64,000 nucleotides of DNA from Sphingobium sp. CECT 9361 (GCF_918741285.1 NZ_CAKKNC010000003.1:186001-250000); one strand, 5' to 3'. Numbered from the stretch's first letter, positions 1 to 9,589 are shown. Numbers and translations are program-made. The notes: generated by a model not told the origin, from the sequence alone.

Positions 1-578
1 GCCGCGACCGGCGGCTGACGACGGCGGGAAAAATCATTCCCGAGATGGACGTGCGCCTGTTCGATCCTGCGACCGGCGCGGAAGTTGCTGGGCGGGGGCA
101 GCCCGCCTGCCGTGGTCCGGCGACCTGCCTTGGCTATTGGGACGATGATGCCGCGAACGGAAAATTATTCACGCCAGATGGATGGATGTTGATGGGCGAT
201 ATCGTTGAAATCGATGACGAGGACTATCTGCGTGTCGTCGGCCGTACATCGGAATTCATCATCCGGGGCGGTAAGAATCTCTCCGCGCCCGCTATAGAGG
301 CCGAAGTCGCGACTCACCCCGGCGTCGCGCTGGTCGCTGCCGTGCCGGCCCCTGATCCGGTTTTTGGCGAACGGGTGTGCATCTATGTATCCCCGCGTGC
401 CAATCATGCGCTGACGCTGGAAGCTATCATCGCGCATCTCCACGATCGTGGCGTATCGCGCGAGTGGTTTCCCGAATATCTCGTGTTGATGGACGATCTG
501 CCCCGGTCTTCGGGGGGCAAGGTCGCCAAGGGCGAACTCACTGCGGACGCCAAGCGGCGCTGGGCTGTGCCGGCATGA
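1..578 (+). CDS. Acyl-CoA synthetase (AMP-binding, ANL family), C-terminal part
   Basis: The gene is cut by the left edge; 191 residues are visible, read from base 3. It carries the end of the adenylation core and the mobile C-terminal domain. GDIVEIDDEDYLRVVGR is the hinge region, GGKNLSAPAIEAEV follows it, and SSGGKVAKGEL holds the catalytic lysine near the C-terminus. Enzymes of this family activate a carboxylic acid with ATP and load it on CoA. The stop overlaps the next ATG (ATGA at 575-578), so it is the upstream member of the operon that runs to about 6166. The substrate cannot be read from this part. A second, PaaK-like ligase follows at 2988, so two acids or two stages may be activated. 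Confidence 0.93.
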   Translation, partial: RDRRLTTAGKIIPEMDVRLFDPATGAEVAGRGQPACRGPATCLGYWDDDAANGKLFTPDGWMLMGDIVEIDDEDYLRVVGRTSEFIIRGGKNLSAPAIEAEVATHPGVALVAAVPAPDPVFGERVCIYVSPRANHALTLEAIIAHLHDRGVSREWFPEYLVLMDDLPRSSGGKVAKGELTADAKRRWAVPA

Positions 579-1399
579 CGTACAACAACATTACGCTCGT
601 CTATGAAGACCGCACCGCGTATCTTACGCTGGCGCGCCCGGACAAGCTCAATCCGCTCGACTGGTCGACTGTCAAGGAGTTGAAGGCGGCGGTCGCCGAG
701 ATCGAGGCGAGGCCAGCGATCAATTTCGTGCTGCTGACGGGCGAGGGGCGCAGTTTCTCGGCCGGTGGCGATCTCGATGGCTATATCCGGCTTTATCAGA
801 AGCCCGCTGAATTTCAGGCATTTCTCGACGATTTCTACGTGATGCTAACCAGCATCGAAAGGGCGCGGGCGATCTGGATCGCAGCAGTCAACGGCGTCTG
901 CGTCGCAGGCGGCATCGAACTGCTGCTGGCCTGCGACATGGGAATCGCCTCGGAAAGTGCGAAGATCGGCGACGGGCATCTCAATTTCGGACAGCTTCCG
1001 GGCGCGGGCGGGTCGCAGCGTCTGCCGCGTGCGATTGGCCTGCTGCGCGCCAAGCATCTGATCCTGACGGGCGAACTGCTGGATGCAAAAGCGGCGGAGA
1101 AGTGGGGCCTGGTGACGAAGGTCGTGCCCGATGCAGAGCTAGTCGAAGCGGCGAAGGACTGGATCACAGCCATGGCGGCCAAGAGCGCGGTTGGCCTTGC
1201 CGGGGCAAAGCGGCTCGCCAACATGACGCTCGACACGCCCTATGAAGAAGGACTGCGGCAAGAGATCGCGTTCGTGCACCGCTACGCCACCACTGAAGCC
1301 GACGCCACCGAAGGCCTGCTGGCCTTCAAGGAGAAGCGCGCTCCACGCTTCGGCCAGAAAAACCGCACGCCGCACTCTGTTGCGCCCAGGAAAGACTGA
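575..1399 (+). CDS. Enoyl-CoA hydratase/isomerase family protein with both catalytic glutamates replaced
   Basis: 274 residues, crotonase fold. The start at 575 is fixed by the ATGA overlap with the ligase stop. The oxyanion-hole segments are present: GRSFSAGGDLDGY near residues 59-70 and VAGGIELLLACD near 110-121. In the PGAGGSQRLPR region the two residues that act as general acid/base in classical hydratases (Glu144 and Glu164 of the rat enzyme) align by eye to His135 and His161. Water addition to an enoyl-CoA is therefore doubtful. Other crotonase reactions on a CoA thioester, such as C-C hydrolysis, decarboxylation or isomerisation, are possible. It is followed after 5 bases by a thiolase-like gene. 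The fold is certain; the reaction is open. Confidence 0.92.
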   Translation: MTYNNITLVYEDRTAYLTLARPDKLNPLDWSTVKELKAAVAEIEARPAINFVLLTGEGRSFSAGGDLDGYIRLYQKPAEFQAFLDDFYVMLTSIERARAIWIAAVNGVCVAGGIELLLACDMGIASESAKIGDGHLNFGQLPGAGGSQRLPRAIGLLRAKHLILTGELLDAKAAEKWGLVTKVVPDAELVEAAKDWITAMAAKSAVGLAGAKRLANMTLDTPYEEGLRQEIAFVHRYATTEADATEGLLAFKEKRAPRFGQKNRTPHSVAPRKD

Positions 1400-1404
1400 T
1401 AGCC

Positions 1405-2562
1405 ATGTTCAAGCTACGCGACAAATATGCGATCGCTGGGATCGGCACGACCGACTACAGCAAATTCTCCGGCCGGACCGTCCGCAGCCTCGCGACCGAG
1501 GCTTGCCTGAAGGCGATTGAGGATGCAGGCCTCACCGTCGCCGATATCGACGGCATCGTCAGTTTCAACTTCAACGACAGCGCCCCGGCGATGGGCGTTG
1601 CGACGGAGATGGGCATAGTGAATGCCGGCTATGCGGTCGACTATGCGGCGGGCGGCAATGGCGCGAACCTGATCACTCTGGCGGCGACTGCGGCGATCGA
1701 GGCGGGACTGGCGAAGAACGTCGTCTGCTTCCGCGCCATGAACGGTCGCTCGGGATTTCGCCTGGGCGGCGGGCGCGACATGTCGGCTTATGGTGTCACC
1801 CAATATACAGCGCCGCTGGGCTGGATCACCTATCCGCAAGCGATGGCGATGTGGGCACGCCGCCACATGATCGACTTCGGCACGACTGAAGAGCATTGGG
1901 CGGAAATCGCGACCACCTTCCGCGACAATGCCGTGATCAATCCGCGCGCGATGCAGCGTACGCCGATGACGAAGGACGACTATTACAACTCGCGCTTCAT
2001 CGTCGATCCCTTCCGCATGTACGACATCTGCCTGGAAAGCGACGGCGCTTGTGCGGTCGTCATCACCGCCGCCGAACATGCCCGCGACCTCAAGCAGAAG
2101 CCGGTCTACATAATGGGCGGCGCCTATGGCGGCGGCCCCAGCCAGGGCGACGACCTGTTCGATGCGATCCGCTGGCCCAGCCATTCCCACAATTGCTTCA
2201 AATATCTGGCCGACGACTTGTGGGGCAGCGCGGGCATAAAGCCCGAGGATGTCGACGTCGCCGAAATCTATGACTGCTTCACCTACAGCGTGTTGATGGC
2301 GCTGGAGGGGCTCGGCTTCTGCAAGGATGGCGAGGGCGGCCCGTTCGTGATGGATGGCCGGATCGCGCGCGCTGGCGCGCTGCCGGTGAACACCCACGGC
2401 GGCCTCTTGTCCGAGGCCTACATCCACGGCTTCAACCATGTGATCGAAGCGGTCGAGCAATTGCGCGGCCAGTCGGGTGCGCGCCAGATCGAGGGTGCGG
2501 AGATCGCCCTCACCACGGCGGGCGCCATGACCTGCGGCAGCGCCATGATCCTGAGGAACTGA
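1405..2562 (+). CDS. Thiolase-fold protein (SCP-x/Ltp type) lacking the nucleophilic cysteine
   Basis: 385 residues with thiolase fold, of the lipid-transfer-protein (Ltp/SCP-x thiolase) group. Where thiolases carry the acylated cysteine, this protein reads GGNGAN (residues 83-88) with no cysteine. The distal NTHGG (329-333) and a cysteine at 377 are kept, as is the AEIYDCFT segment near 287-294. Ltp2 of actinobacterial steroid side-chain degradation also lacks the cysteine and works as a retro-aldolase with a DUF35 partner. The gene just downstream encodes a DUF35 protein (3 bases away), so an aldolase complex acting on a beta-hydroxyacyl-CoA is the best inference. A non-decarboxylating Claisen role is unlikely without the cysteine. 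Confidence 0.9.
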   Translation: MFKLRDKYAIAGIGTTDYSKFSGRTVRSLATEACLKAIEDAGLTVADIDGIVSFNFNDSAPAMGVATEMGIVNAGYAVDYAAGGNGANLITLAATAAIEAGLAKNVVCFRAMNGRSGFRLGGGRDMSAYGVTQYTAPLGWITYPQAMAMWARRHMIDFGTTEEHWAEIATTFRDNAVINPRAMQRTPMTKDDYYNSRFIVDPFRMYDICLESDGACAVVITAAEHARDLKQKPVYIMGGAYGGGPSQGDDLFDAIRWPSHSHNCFKYLADDLWGSAGIKPEDVDVAEIYDCFTYSVLMALEGLGFCKDGEGGPFVMDGRIARAGALPVNTHGGLLSEAYIHGFNHVIEAVEQLRGQSGARQIEGAEIALTTAGAMTCGSAMILRN

Positions 2563-2565
2563 AAA

Positions 2566-2985
2566 ATGGCCAGCAAACCTTATGCAAAGCCCCTGCCGGT
2601 CCCCGATTCGGAAAGCACGCCTTTCTGGGACGGGATGCGCGAGGGCAAGCTGATGCTCCAGCGTTGCGCGTCGAGCGGCGAATATCTGTTCCCGGCCGTC
2701 ACTTTCTGCCCCGGCTCGCTGGAACGACCCGAATGGACGCAAGCGAGCGGCAAGGGGACGGTGTTCAGTTGGATCGTTGTGCGCCATCCGGTGCCGCGCG
2801 ACATCTATGCCGATCTTGTGCCCTATGTCGTCGCGCTGATCGACCTTGAGGAGGGCTGCCGGATGACCGGCAATCTGGTCGATTGCGCGCCTGAGGATGT
2901 GCGCGCGGGCATGCCCGTAGAGATCGGGTTCAACCGGGTCACGGCGGAGATCACGCTGCCAGCGTTCCGGCCTGCGGAGGGCTAA
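2566..2985 (+). CDS. DUF35 OB-fold protein, probable partner of the thiolase-like protein
   Basis: 139 residues. The layout is that of DUF35/Zn-ribbon OB-fold proteins: an N-terminal helix with PFWDGMREGKLMLQRC, a short ribbon, then an OB fold ending in an EIGFNR strand. The usual ribbon has two CxxC pairs. Here they read CASS (Cys34, Ser37) and CPGS (Cys48, Ser51), so two of the four zinc ligands are missing and metal binding is probably lost. DUF35 proteins form obligate complexes with Ltp-type thiolases or aldolases and help shape the acyl-CoA channel. Tight spacing on both sides (3 and 2 bases) supports co-expression with the thiolase-like gene. Confidence 0.88.
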   Translation: MASKPYAKPLPVPDSESTPFWDGMREGKLMLQRCASSGEYLFPAVTFCPGSLERPEWTQASGKGTVFSWIVVRHPVPRDIYADLVPYVVALIDLEEGCRMTGNLVDCAPEDVRAGMPVEIGFNRVTAEITLPAFRPAEG

Positions 2986-2987
2986 GC

Positions 2988-4403
2988 ATGGCCGCCCCGT
3001 CGATCGTACCAGCCCTGCACGATCCGTTCGCCGCTTCCCCATTGCTGCGCCGCTTTGCCGCTGTCACGCGGGAAGAACTGGAGGCGCATCAGTTGCGCAA
3101 GGTGCAGGCGCTATGCGCGCGGCTTTACGCCAAAAGCGGCTATTATCGAGACAGAATGGACAAGGCGGGGCTGGTAGGCGGCGTCATCGACAGTCTTGAT
3201 AGGTACACGAAAGCCTTTCCTACCTCAGCCAAGGCTGATTTCCTGGAGGACCAGAAGGACGCGCCGCCGTTCGGCCGCCGTCTGGGTGTCGATCGCGACG
3301 AGGTCGTCCATATCAGCATGACCAGCGGCACATCGGGGCAGGGGCAGGAGATATACGGTCGCACCCAGCGCGACGTGCATATGCTCGGCTATCTGCATGC
3401 GCTGCCGTGGTATATGGCGGGGCTGCGAAAGGGCGACACCGCGATCAACTGCGTGCCCGCCGGCGGCATGACCACGGGCGGCTGGGGGCCGGGCGAGGCG
3501 ATCCGTATCCTGGGCGCGACCCCCTTTCATGTCGGCGGCAACCTGTCGACCGACGCCAAGATCGATCTGATGCTGAAACTGGGCGGCATTCACTTCATCT
3601 ATGCATCGACCAATTATCTCCACACGCTAACCGAAACGCTGCTGGCACGTGGTATTGTCCCGCGCGAAGCCTTTCCGGACATGCACGGCCTGTTCATTGC
3701 TGCGGAGGGCTATCCCCTCGAATGGGCGGAAAAGATCGAGGAACACTGGGGCTGCCGGTTGCAAGAGGGCTATGGTAGCACCCAGCTCAATGGTTTTGGC
3801 GGATCGACTGCAGCGGCCGGCGTGTTCGGCGACAAGGGCGCGCGCGGCCTGATCCGTCTGTTCGAATGGGAGCATTTGATCGAGATCGTCGATCCGGTAA
3901 CAGGCGCTCCTGTCCGGCCCGGCGAACAGGGCGAGATGGTCGTGACGAACCTGTCGGTCGAGGGCAGCCCCGCCGTACGCTTCCGCACCGGTGACGCTGC
4001 GGTCTTCGTGCCCTGGCAGGAATGCGGCGGCGCAGCCTGGAATGCGATCGAATGCGGCATGATCGGTCGCTTCGACGACATGATGAAAATCCGCGGCAAC
4101 AATATCTGGCCGTCGATGTTCGACGCCGCCGTTTTCGCCCACCCGCAGGTCGGCGAGTATAAGGGCCGGGTCTATACGCGCGACGGGAAGACCGAGGTCG
4201 AGGTGAAGATCGCGGTCGCTGAGCATCAGTCGGGTCTCGGCGCAGAGGACCGCGCGCAACTGGTCCAGTCGGTGCGCGCCGCAATCAAGGAACGCAGCAA
4301 TATGTGGGTCGACGTGTGCGAAGTGCCGCGCTCAGAGTTTCAGGGCTTCGCTTATAAGGCGCGGCGCTGGACCGATGAGCGGCAGGACGGATACCGGCTA
4401 TGA
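2988..4403 (+). CDS. Phenylacetate-CoA ligase-like (PaaK-type) AMP-dependent ligase
   Basis: 471 residues, close to the 430-470 usual for PaaK-type ligases. The phosphate loop TSGTSGQGQEIYG is near residues 110-122, followed by a glycine-rich segment, the HGLFIAAEGYPLEW stretch and the EGYGST adenine-site motif near 260. RTGDAAVFVP and GRFDDMMKIRGNN form the hinge to the C-terminal domain. Members activate aryl or cyclic acids as CoA thioesters through an acyl-AMP. Phenylacetate itself is not implied, because no paaA-E genes are present. Its stop overlaps the next small gene (ATGA at 4400-4403). Confidence 0.92.
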   Translation: MAAPSIVPALHDPFAASPLLRRFAAVTREELEAHQLRKVQALCARLYAKSGYYRDRMDKAGLVGGVIDSLDRYTKAFPTSAKADFLEDQKDAPPFGRRLGVDRDEVVHISMTSGTSGQGQEIYGRTQRDVHMLGYLHALPWYMAGLRKGDTAINCVPAGGMTTGGWGPGEAIRILGATPFHVGGNLSTDAKIDLMLKLGGIHFIYASTNYLHTLTETLLARGIVPREAFPDMHGLFIAAEGYPLEWAEKIEEHWGCRLQEGYGSTQLNGFGGSTAAAGVFGDKGARGLIRLFEWEHLIEIVDPVTGAPVRPGEQGEMVVTNLSVEGSPAVRFRTGDAAVFVPWQECGGAAWNAIECGMIGRFDDMMKIRGNNIWPSMFDAAVFAHPQVGEYKGRVYTRDGKTEVEVKIAVAEHQSGLGAEDRAQLVQSVRAAIKERSNMWVDVCEVPRSEFQGFAYKARRWTDERQDGYRL

Positions 4404-4585
4404 AGGACAAGGATATGGCGCAGGCCGACGAAGGCCATGAGAGCCGCCTGCTGGCGGAGATGCTGACGCTGGCCCATAGGCTCAAGGAGAGCGAGGATGC
4501 CTTGCTGGCCGGGCAATATGCGCATCTCCATGCGCGCGTCGCCGCGCTGATCGAACTGCGGTCGCTCGCGGGCATGACGCTATGA
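4400..4585 (+). CDS. Small helical protein of unknown function
   Basis: 61 residues, rich in Ala, Leu, Glu and Arg, and probably a helical hairpin (the segments around LLAEMLTLAHRLKESEDALL and HARVAALIELRSL). It overlaps the ligase upstream by 4 bases and the SDR gene downstream by 4 bases, both as ATGA. This is strong evidence that it is translated as part of the operon. I do not recognise the family. Its place between a ligase and a dehydrogenase suggests a small accessory subunit, but that is inference. Confidence 0.7.
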   Translation: MKDKDMAQADEGHESRLLAEMLTLAHRLKESEDALLAGQYAHLHARVAALIELRSLAGMTL

Positions 4586-5358
4586 CGTTGAGCGGCCTGC
4601 AGCGTTTTTCGCTAGACGGTCAGGTCGCGGTTGTGACTGGCGGGGGCGGCGGACTCGGATCGGCCGGTGCCCTGGCGCTGGCGGAGGCAGGAGCCGATAT
4701 CGTGCTTGTGGGTCGCAATCGCACGAAGCTGGACGCGGCAGCGGCAGCGATCGACACTACAGGCCGCCGGGCCTGCATCGTCGAAGCGGACGCTAGCGAC
4801 GCCACCTCGATGGAGGATGCCGCTGCGCAGGCCGTCGATGCGGTCGGCCGGATCGACATATTGTTCAACAATGCGGGCATCACCAATCCGCAGGCCTTGC
4901 TGAATATCGCGCCGGAGGATTTTCGCCAGGTGCTCGACGTCAATGTCGTCGGAGCCTTCCACACCATCCGGGCCTTTGTGCGGCCAATGATCGGTCGCGG
5001 TTATGGCCGGATAATCAACATGGGGTCGATTCTGTCTGGCCGCGGAATGGCCAATCGCGCCGCCTATTGCGCATCGAAGGCGGGGCTCGCCAATCTCGGC
5101 GCAGCCTGCGCGTTTGAATTCGGCGCGGACGGCGTAACCGTCAACACGCTGGGCGCGACTGTCATTGTCACGGATCTCAACCGCGAACTGGTCCGTACCC
5201 AGCCCGCGCTCTACGAACAGATCGTGCGCCGCACGCCGCTGGGTCGCCTTGGTGAGACTGAGGATCTGATGGGCGCGCTGCTGTTCCTTGCCTCCCCCGC
5301 ATCCGCCTTCGTCACCGGCCAGACTGTATTCGTCGATGGCGGCTACACAGCCGGCTGA
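4582..5358 (+). CDS. Short-chain dehydrogenase/reductase (SDR)
   Basis: 258 residues, classical SDR length. The NAD(P)-binding TGGGGGLG is at residues 19-26, NNAG near 96-99, and the active site is Ser149 with Tyr162-x3-Lys166 (AYCASK). The C-terminal FVTGQTVFVDGGY is the usual final strand. It would oxidise a secondary alcohol or reduce a ketone, probably a hydroxyacyl-CoA or ring alcohol in this pathway. The start overlaps the preceding small gene (ATGA), and a second SDR follows 25 bases later. The two differ in sequence, so they probably act on different intermediates or stereoisomers. Confidence 0.94.
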   Translation: MTLSGLQRFSLDGQVAVVTGGGGGLGSAGALALAEAGADIVLVGRNRTKLDAAAAAIDTTGRRACIVEADASDATSMEDAAAQAVDAVGRIDILFNNAGITNPQALLNIAPEDFRQVLDVNVVGAFHTIRAFVRPMIGRGYGRIINMGSILSGRGMANRAAYCASKAGLANLGAACAFEFGADGVTVNTLGATVIVTDLNRELVRTQPALYEQIVRRTPLGRLGETEDLMGALLFLASPASAFVTGQTVFVDGGYTAG

Positions 5359-5383
5359 TCCGGCCCCGACAAAAGGGTTTTGC

Positions 5384-6166
5384 ATGTCTACATCGTTGAA
5401 GACCTTGTTCGATCTCACAGGCCGCACGGCGCTCGTCACCGGAGGGTCGCGTGGCCTCGGTCTTACCATGGCGGAGGCGCTGGGCGAATTTGGTGCAAAG
5501 ATTATCCTGACGGCGCGCAAGCAGCATGAGCTTGACGCTGCGACGGCGCATCTGGCGGCCTTGGGCATTACCGCGCGGGCGATCGCCGCCGATGTCGGCG
5601 ATCCCCAAGCCCCGGCCCAGATCGTCGCGGATCTTCAGGCGAAAGGCGACCATATCGACATACTGGTCAACAATGCAGGCACATCCTGGGGCGCCAAGAC
5701 GGAGGAAATGCCTCTCGACGGCTGGAACAAGCTGATGGCCGTCAACCTGACCGGCCCGTTTCTCATGGCACAGGCAATCGCGCGCGATTATATGATCCCG
5801 GCGGCCTGGGGGCGCATCGTCAACATCGCCTCGGTCGAGGGGCTGCTCGGTCATCATCCTCGCATGATCGGTACCATCGCCTACAATGCCAGCAAGGGCG
5901 GCCTCGTCAATTTTACGCGCGCGCTTGCCGCAGAATGGGGGGCGCTTGGTATCACCGTCAATGCGCTCGCGCCCGGCTATTTTCCGTCCAAGCTCACCGG
6001 CTATGTGATCGACACCCACGGCGCCGAACTGGTTGCTGACACGCCGCGCGGCAAGCTTGGCTGCGACGATGACCTGAAGGGTGCGACATTGCTGCTTGCG
6101 TCGGACGCCGGCGCGCATATCACCGGGCAAATCCTGGCGGTGGACGGCGGCGCGTCGATCATCTGA
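5384..6166 (+). CDS. Short-chain dehydrogenase/reductase (SDR)
   Basis: 260 residues. The start at 5384 places TGGSRGLG at residues 19-26, the normal SDR position. NNAG, the VNIASVEG serine segment, YNASKGG and the final ITGQILAVDGGAS are present. The protein resembles the gluconate 5-dehydrogenase/3-oxoacyl-reductase branch of SDRs. It is the last gene of the first rightward operon; what follows is on the other strand. The substrate is unknown but is likely a CoA-bound or free alcohol/ketone of the same pathway. Confidence 0.94.
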   Translation: MSTSLKTLFDLTGRTALVTGGSRGLGLTMAEALGEFGAKIILTARKQHELDAATAHLAALGITARAIAADVGDPQAPAQIVADLQAKGDHIDILVNNAGTSWGAKTEEMPLDGWNKLMAVNLTGPFLMAQAIARDYMIPAAWGRIVNIASVEGLLGHHPRMIGTIAYNASKGGLVNFTRALAAEWGALGITVNALAPGYFPSKLTGYVIDTHGAELVADTPRGKLGCDDDLKGATLLLASDAGAHITGQILAVDGGASII

Positions 6167-6183
6167 TTGTATGCGGCAGCGCG

Positions 6184-6400
6184 TCAGGCGGGGCCGAGTT
6201 TCTTGACCACGGCCGCAAAAAGGTCACCTGCGGGCGCGCAGTTATGACCCCAGCCGGGCCAATCCTTCCCCGACGCACGCCGCGACCGCCATGCCGCTAC
6301 CGGCAGTCTGTAGCGCCAGCGCCCGCCCGATCCCTGACACGGCCCCGCTGATGACCGCCGTGCGGCCGCCAAGCTTCACGGGATCGCGCACGATGCTCAT
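6184..6400 (-). pseudogene. Truncated SDR gene remnant
   Basis: On the minus strand an ATG at 6400 opens 52 codons (to TAA at 6242). They read as the start of an SDR: a lead-in KLGGRTAVISGAVSGIGRAL with the nucleotide-binding glycines, then AGSGMAVAA. The reading stops just where the second half of the Rossmann fold should start. A neighbouring frame stays open from about 6264 to 6184 and looks protein-like (ending DLFAAVVKKLGPA). That fits an internal deletion plus frameshift that fused two ends of a gene. It starts 18 bases after the LLM oxidoreductase stop and would have been its downstream operon partner. Confidence 0.75.
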
Positions 6401-6418
6401 CGCTTGCCTACCCTGGCT

Positions 6419-7549
6419 TCAGCGAAAATGCGGGATGACGTGCGTGCCGATTTTGCGGATCGTCTCCAGTTGCGCCCATTGCGGCACGGTGCCCATGTTG
6501 GTCATGAACAGAATTTCGTCCGCCCCTGCGTCGGCGAGTTGACTGACATAGTCGATACAGTCGGCAACGTTGCCATAGGCGCTTTTCGCGCTCAGGATGC
6601 CCCCGCTCGGCCGACGACCGTCCTCGTCGGGCCGCAAGTCCATCGTGATCGTCTCCGACGCCAGCTTGGTCGTGATGATTGTATCGGTGCCCTCCTCCAG
6701 CAGCTTGTCGTCCCAGGTTTCGGGTTCGGGCTTGGGTCCACCGCCATACCAGTAATTGAGAGATTCGTAGAAGTATCGCTGGCCCTTGATGCCGATCTGG
6801 CGCGCCCGGTCGGCGTCGTCTAGCACGATGGTCGGGCAGAGCGCGGCCAAATGCTGGATCGGGCGATATCCGACCTGATCTTCGGGCAGGCGCGATGCCC
6901 AGGCATCGCGATAGATTTTATTCTTCTTCGCCACTTCCTCCGGCCCGCCGAAACCGAGCACCAGCGCGCCCAACCCGCGCTGCCCGGCCCGCGCGAGCGT
7001 GTCGAGATTGGTGCACGCCATGTACATGGGCGGATGCGGGTCCTGGTAAGGTTTGGGGTGAATTGGCCGCGCAGGGATCGTCAGGTGCGGGCCGTTATGC
7101 TCGACTTCCTCCTGCACAAACATCTTGGGGATCAGATACATGGCTTCGTCGATCAGTGGCTGCAGTTCCTTGAGGTCATAGCCATAGGCTCCCGCTTCCT
7201 GCTGGCTACCGCCCTTGCCCACGCCGAAATGCACCCGTCCCTTCGAAAGCAGGTCGAGCGTAGCGATGCGCTCGGCGACCTTGATCGGATGGTTCATCGC
7301 CGGCATCAGGCAGACGACGCCATGGCCGATGCCGATGCGTGAGGTCTTGCCAGCGATAAACGCCAGGAAGGTTTCGGGTGCGCTCATATGGGCATAATGG
7401 GTGAGCGATGTGTGCTCCACGCTCCAAATGACGTCGAAGCCCAGTTGCTCGGCAAGCAGCGCCTGCTCGACAAGTTCGTCAAATACCTGTCGTTCGCCGC
7501 GCGGCGATGCGTCGGTGATCTGAGCCTCGAAAATCAGGGAAAAACGCAT
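6419..7549 (-). CDS. LLM-class flavin-dependent oxidoreductase (luciferase-like monooxygenase)
   Basis: 376 residues from the ATG at 7549 (a GTG one codon upstream is also possible). The N-terminal FSLIFEAQ strand, the HTSLTHYAHM and GVVCLMPAMNHPI segments and GVGKGGSQQEAGAYGYD near residues 115-130 are typical of bacterial-luciferase-fold, F420- or FMNH2-dependent enzymes. These use reduced flavin supplied by a separate reductase for oxygenation or hydride transfer. The divergent neighbour is a flavin reductase gene, now broken, which fits a two-component monooxygenase. The downstream SDR is also broken, so this minus-strand unit may be only partly functional. Confidence 0.93.
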   Translation of the reverse strand: MRFSLIFEAQITDASPRGERQVFDELVEQALLAEQLGFDVIWSVEHTSLTHYAHMSAPETFLAFIAGKTSRIGIGHGVVCLMPAMNHPIKVAERIATLDLLSKGRVHFGVGKGGSQQEAGAYGYDLKELQPLIDEAMYLIPKMFVQEEVEHNGPHLTIPARPIHPKPYQDPHPPMYMACTNLDTLARAGQRGLGALVLGFGGPEEVAKKNKIYRDAWASRLPEDQVGYRPIQHLAALCPTIVLDDADRARQIGIKGQRYFYESLNYWYGGGPKPEPETWDDKLLEEGTDTIITTKLASETITMDLRPDEDGRRPSGGILSAKSAYGNVADCIDYVSQLADAGADEILFMTNMGTVPQWAQLETIRKIGTHVIPHFR

Positions 7550-7738
7550 CACTATCTCTCAAAAAAAAAGGGTGTAGCTTGTCGTTTCGACAGTCCACGC
7601 CGCCGCCATTTGTTTCAAATGCCGTTTGAGCGGTGGAGTGTTAGCGTGCGAGCATCGCTCCCTTGCCGTCCCCGCTGCCCTATTCCGATCGCTCCGATCA
7701 GGCTTCGGCACTCGACCACATTCGCGCGTGTCACATAG

Positions 7739-8248
7739 GGGACACGGGCGCGCACCCGCGTGCTGAAGCTCAAGGAGGTTGCGCTGTTTGACGGCCCGTT
7801 CATTGCCGCCCTGCCGATGTATAATCCGGACCGGGCCGAGCGCACCGATGCCGAGATCTGTTTCATAGATACGATACGCCAGTGCGATGGCGTGATCGTC
7901 GGGTCGCCCGGTTATCATGGCAGCCTGTCGGGGCCGGTGAAGAACATCCTGGACCTGCTGGAGGATATGGCGCGCGACGACAGTCCCTCTCTGGAGGGGC
8001 GGGCATTCGGATCGATCGTCACGGCTTTCGGCTGGCAGGCTTGCGGCACCACATTGGTCGCGATGAGATCGATCGCCCATGCTTTGCGTGCCTAGCCCAC
8101 GCCCTTCGGGCTCGCCGTCAACGTGTCGGCGCGGCTGTTTGACGGTGACGGCATCTGCCAGGATCCAAAGGTCGCCGCGCGGGCCCAATTGGTGGCGCAG
8201 CAAGTCGTGGACTTCGCACGCTGGCGGAAGGCGGGCCTCGCCGCCTGA
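7739..8248 (+). pseudogene. NADPH-dependent FMN reductase, inactivated by in-frame amber codons
   Basis: One frame (no shift) encodes an FMN reductase of the flavodoxin fold: FIAALPMYNPDRAE, CDGVIVGSPGYHGSLSG, PVKNILDLLEDM, then GSIVTAFGWQACGTTL. At 8093-8095 the frame meets TAG where relatives commonly have Trp (HALR-A-stop-PTPFGLAVN). It then runs on in the same frame for another 50 family-like codons to TGA at 8246-8248 (PKVAARAQLVAQQVVDFARW). A second TAG at 7736-7738 cuts it from the expected N-terminal phosphate-loop region, which is short and poorly conserved. It would have supplied FMNH2 to the divergent LLM enzyme. The decay looks recent because codons beyond the stop are well kept. 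Confidence 0.8.
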
Positions 8249-8386
8249 CCTGCCCCATTCATCGCCATGGATGGTGATGCTGGCTTGTGACGGTGCTGAT
8301 CGCCCAATGGCAATGGCAGGGGGCGGGGCGGCGGCGCTAGACGCTGGCGAAGCTGCGGCAATCCTGCCGCCATTACAGGATACATC

Positions 8387-9588
<1,202 letters not shown>

Positions 9589-9589
<1 letters not shown>

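Noticed and set aside
1414-3042. 542-codon minus-strand frame opposite the thiolase-like and DUF35 genes
   Set aside because: Antisense shadow caused by GC-rich third positions; composition is Arg/His/Ala-rich with no domain.
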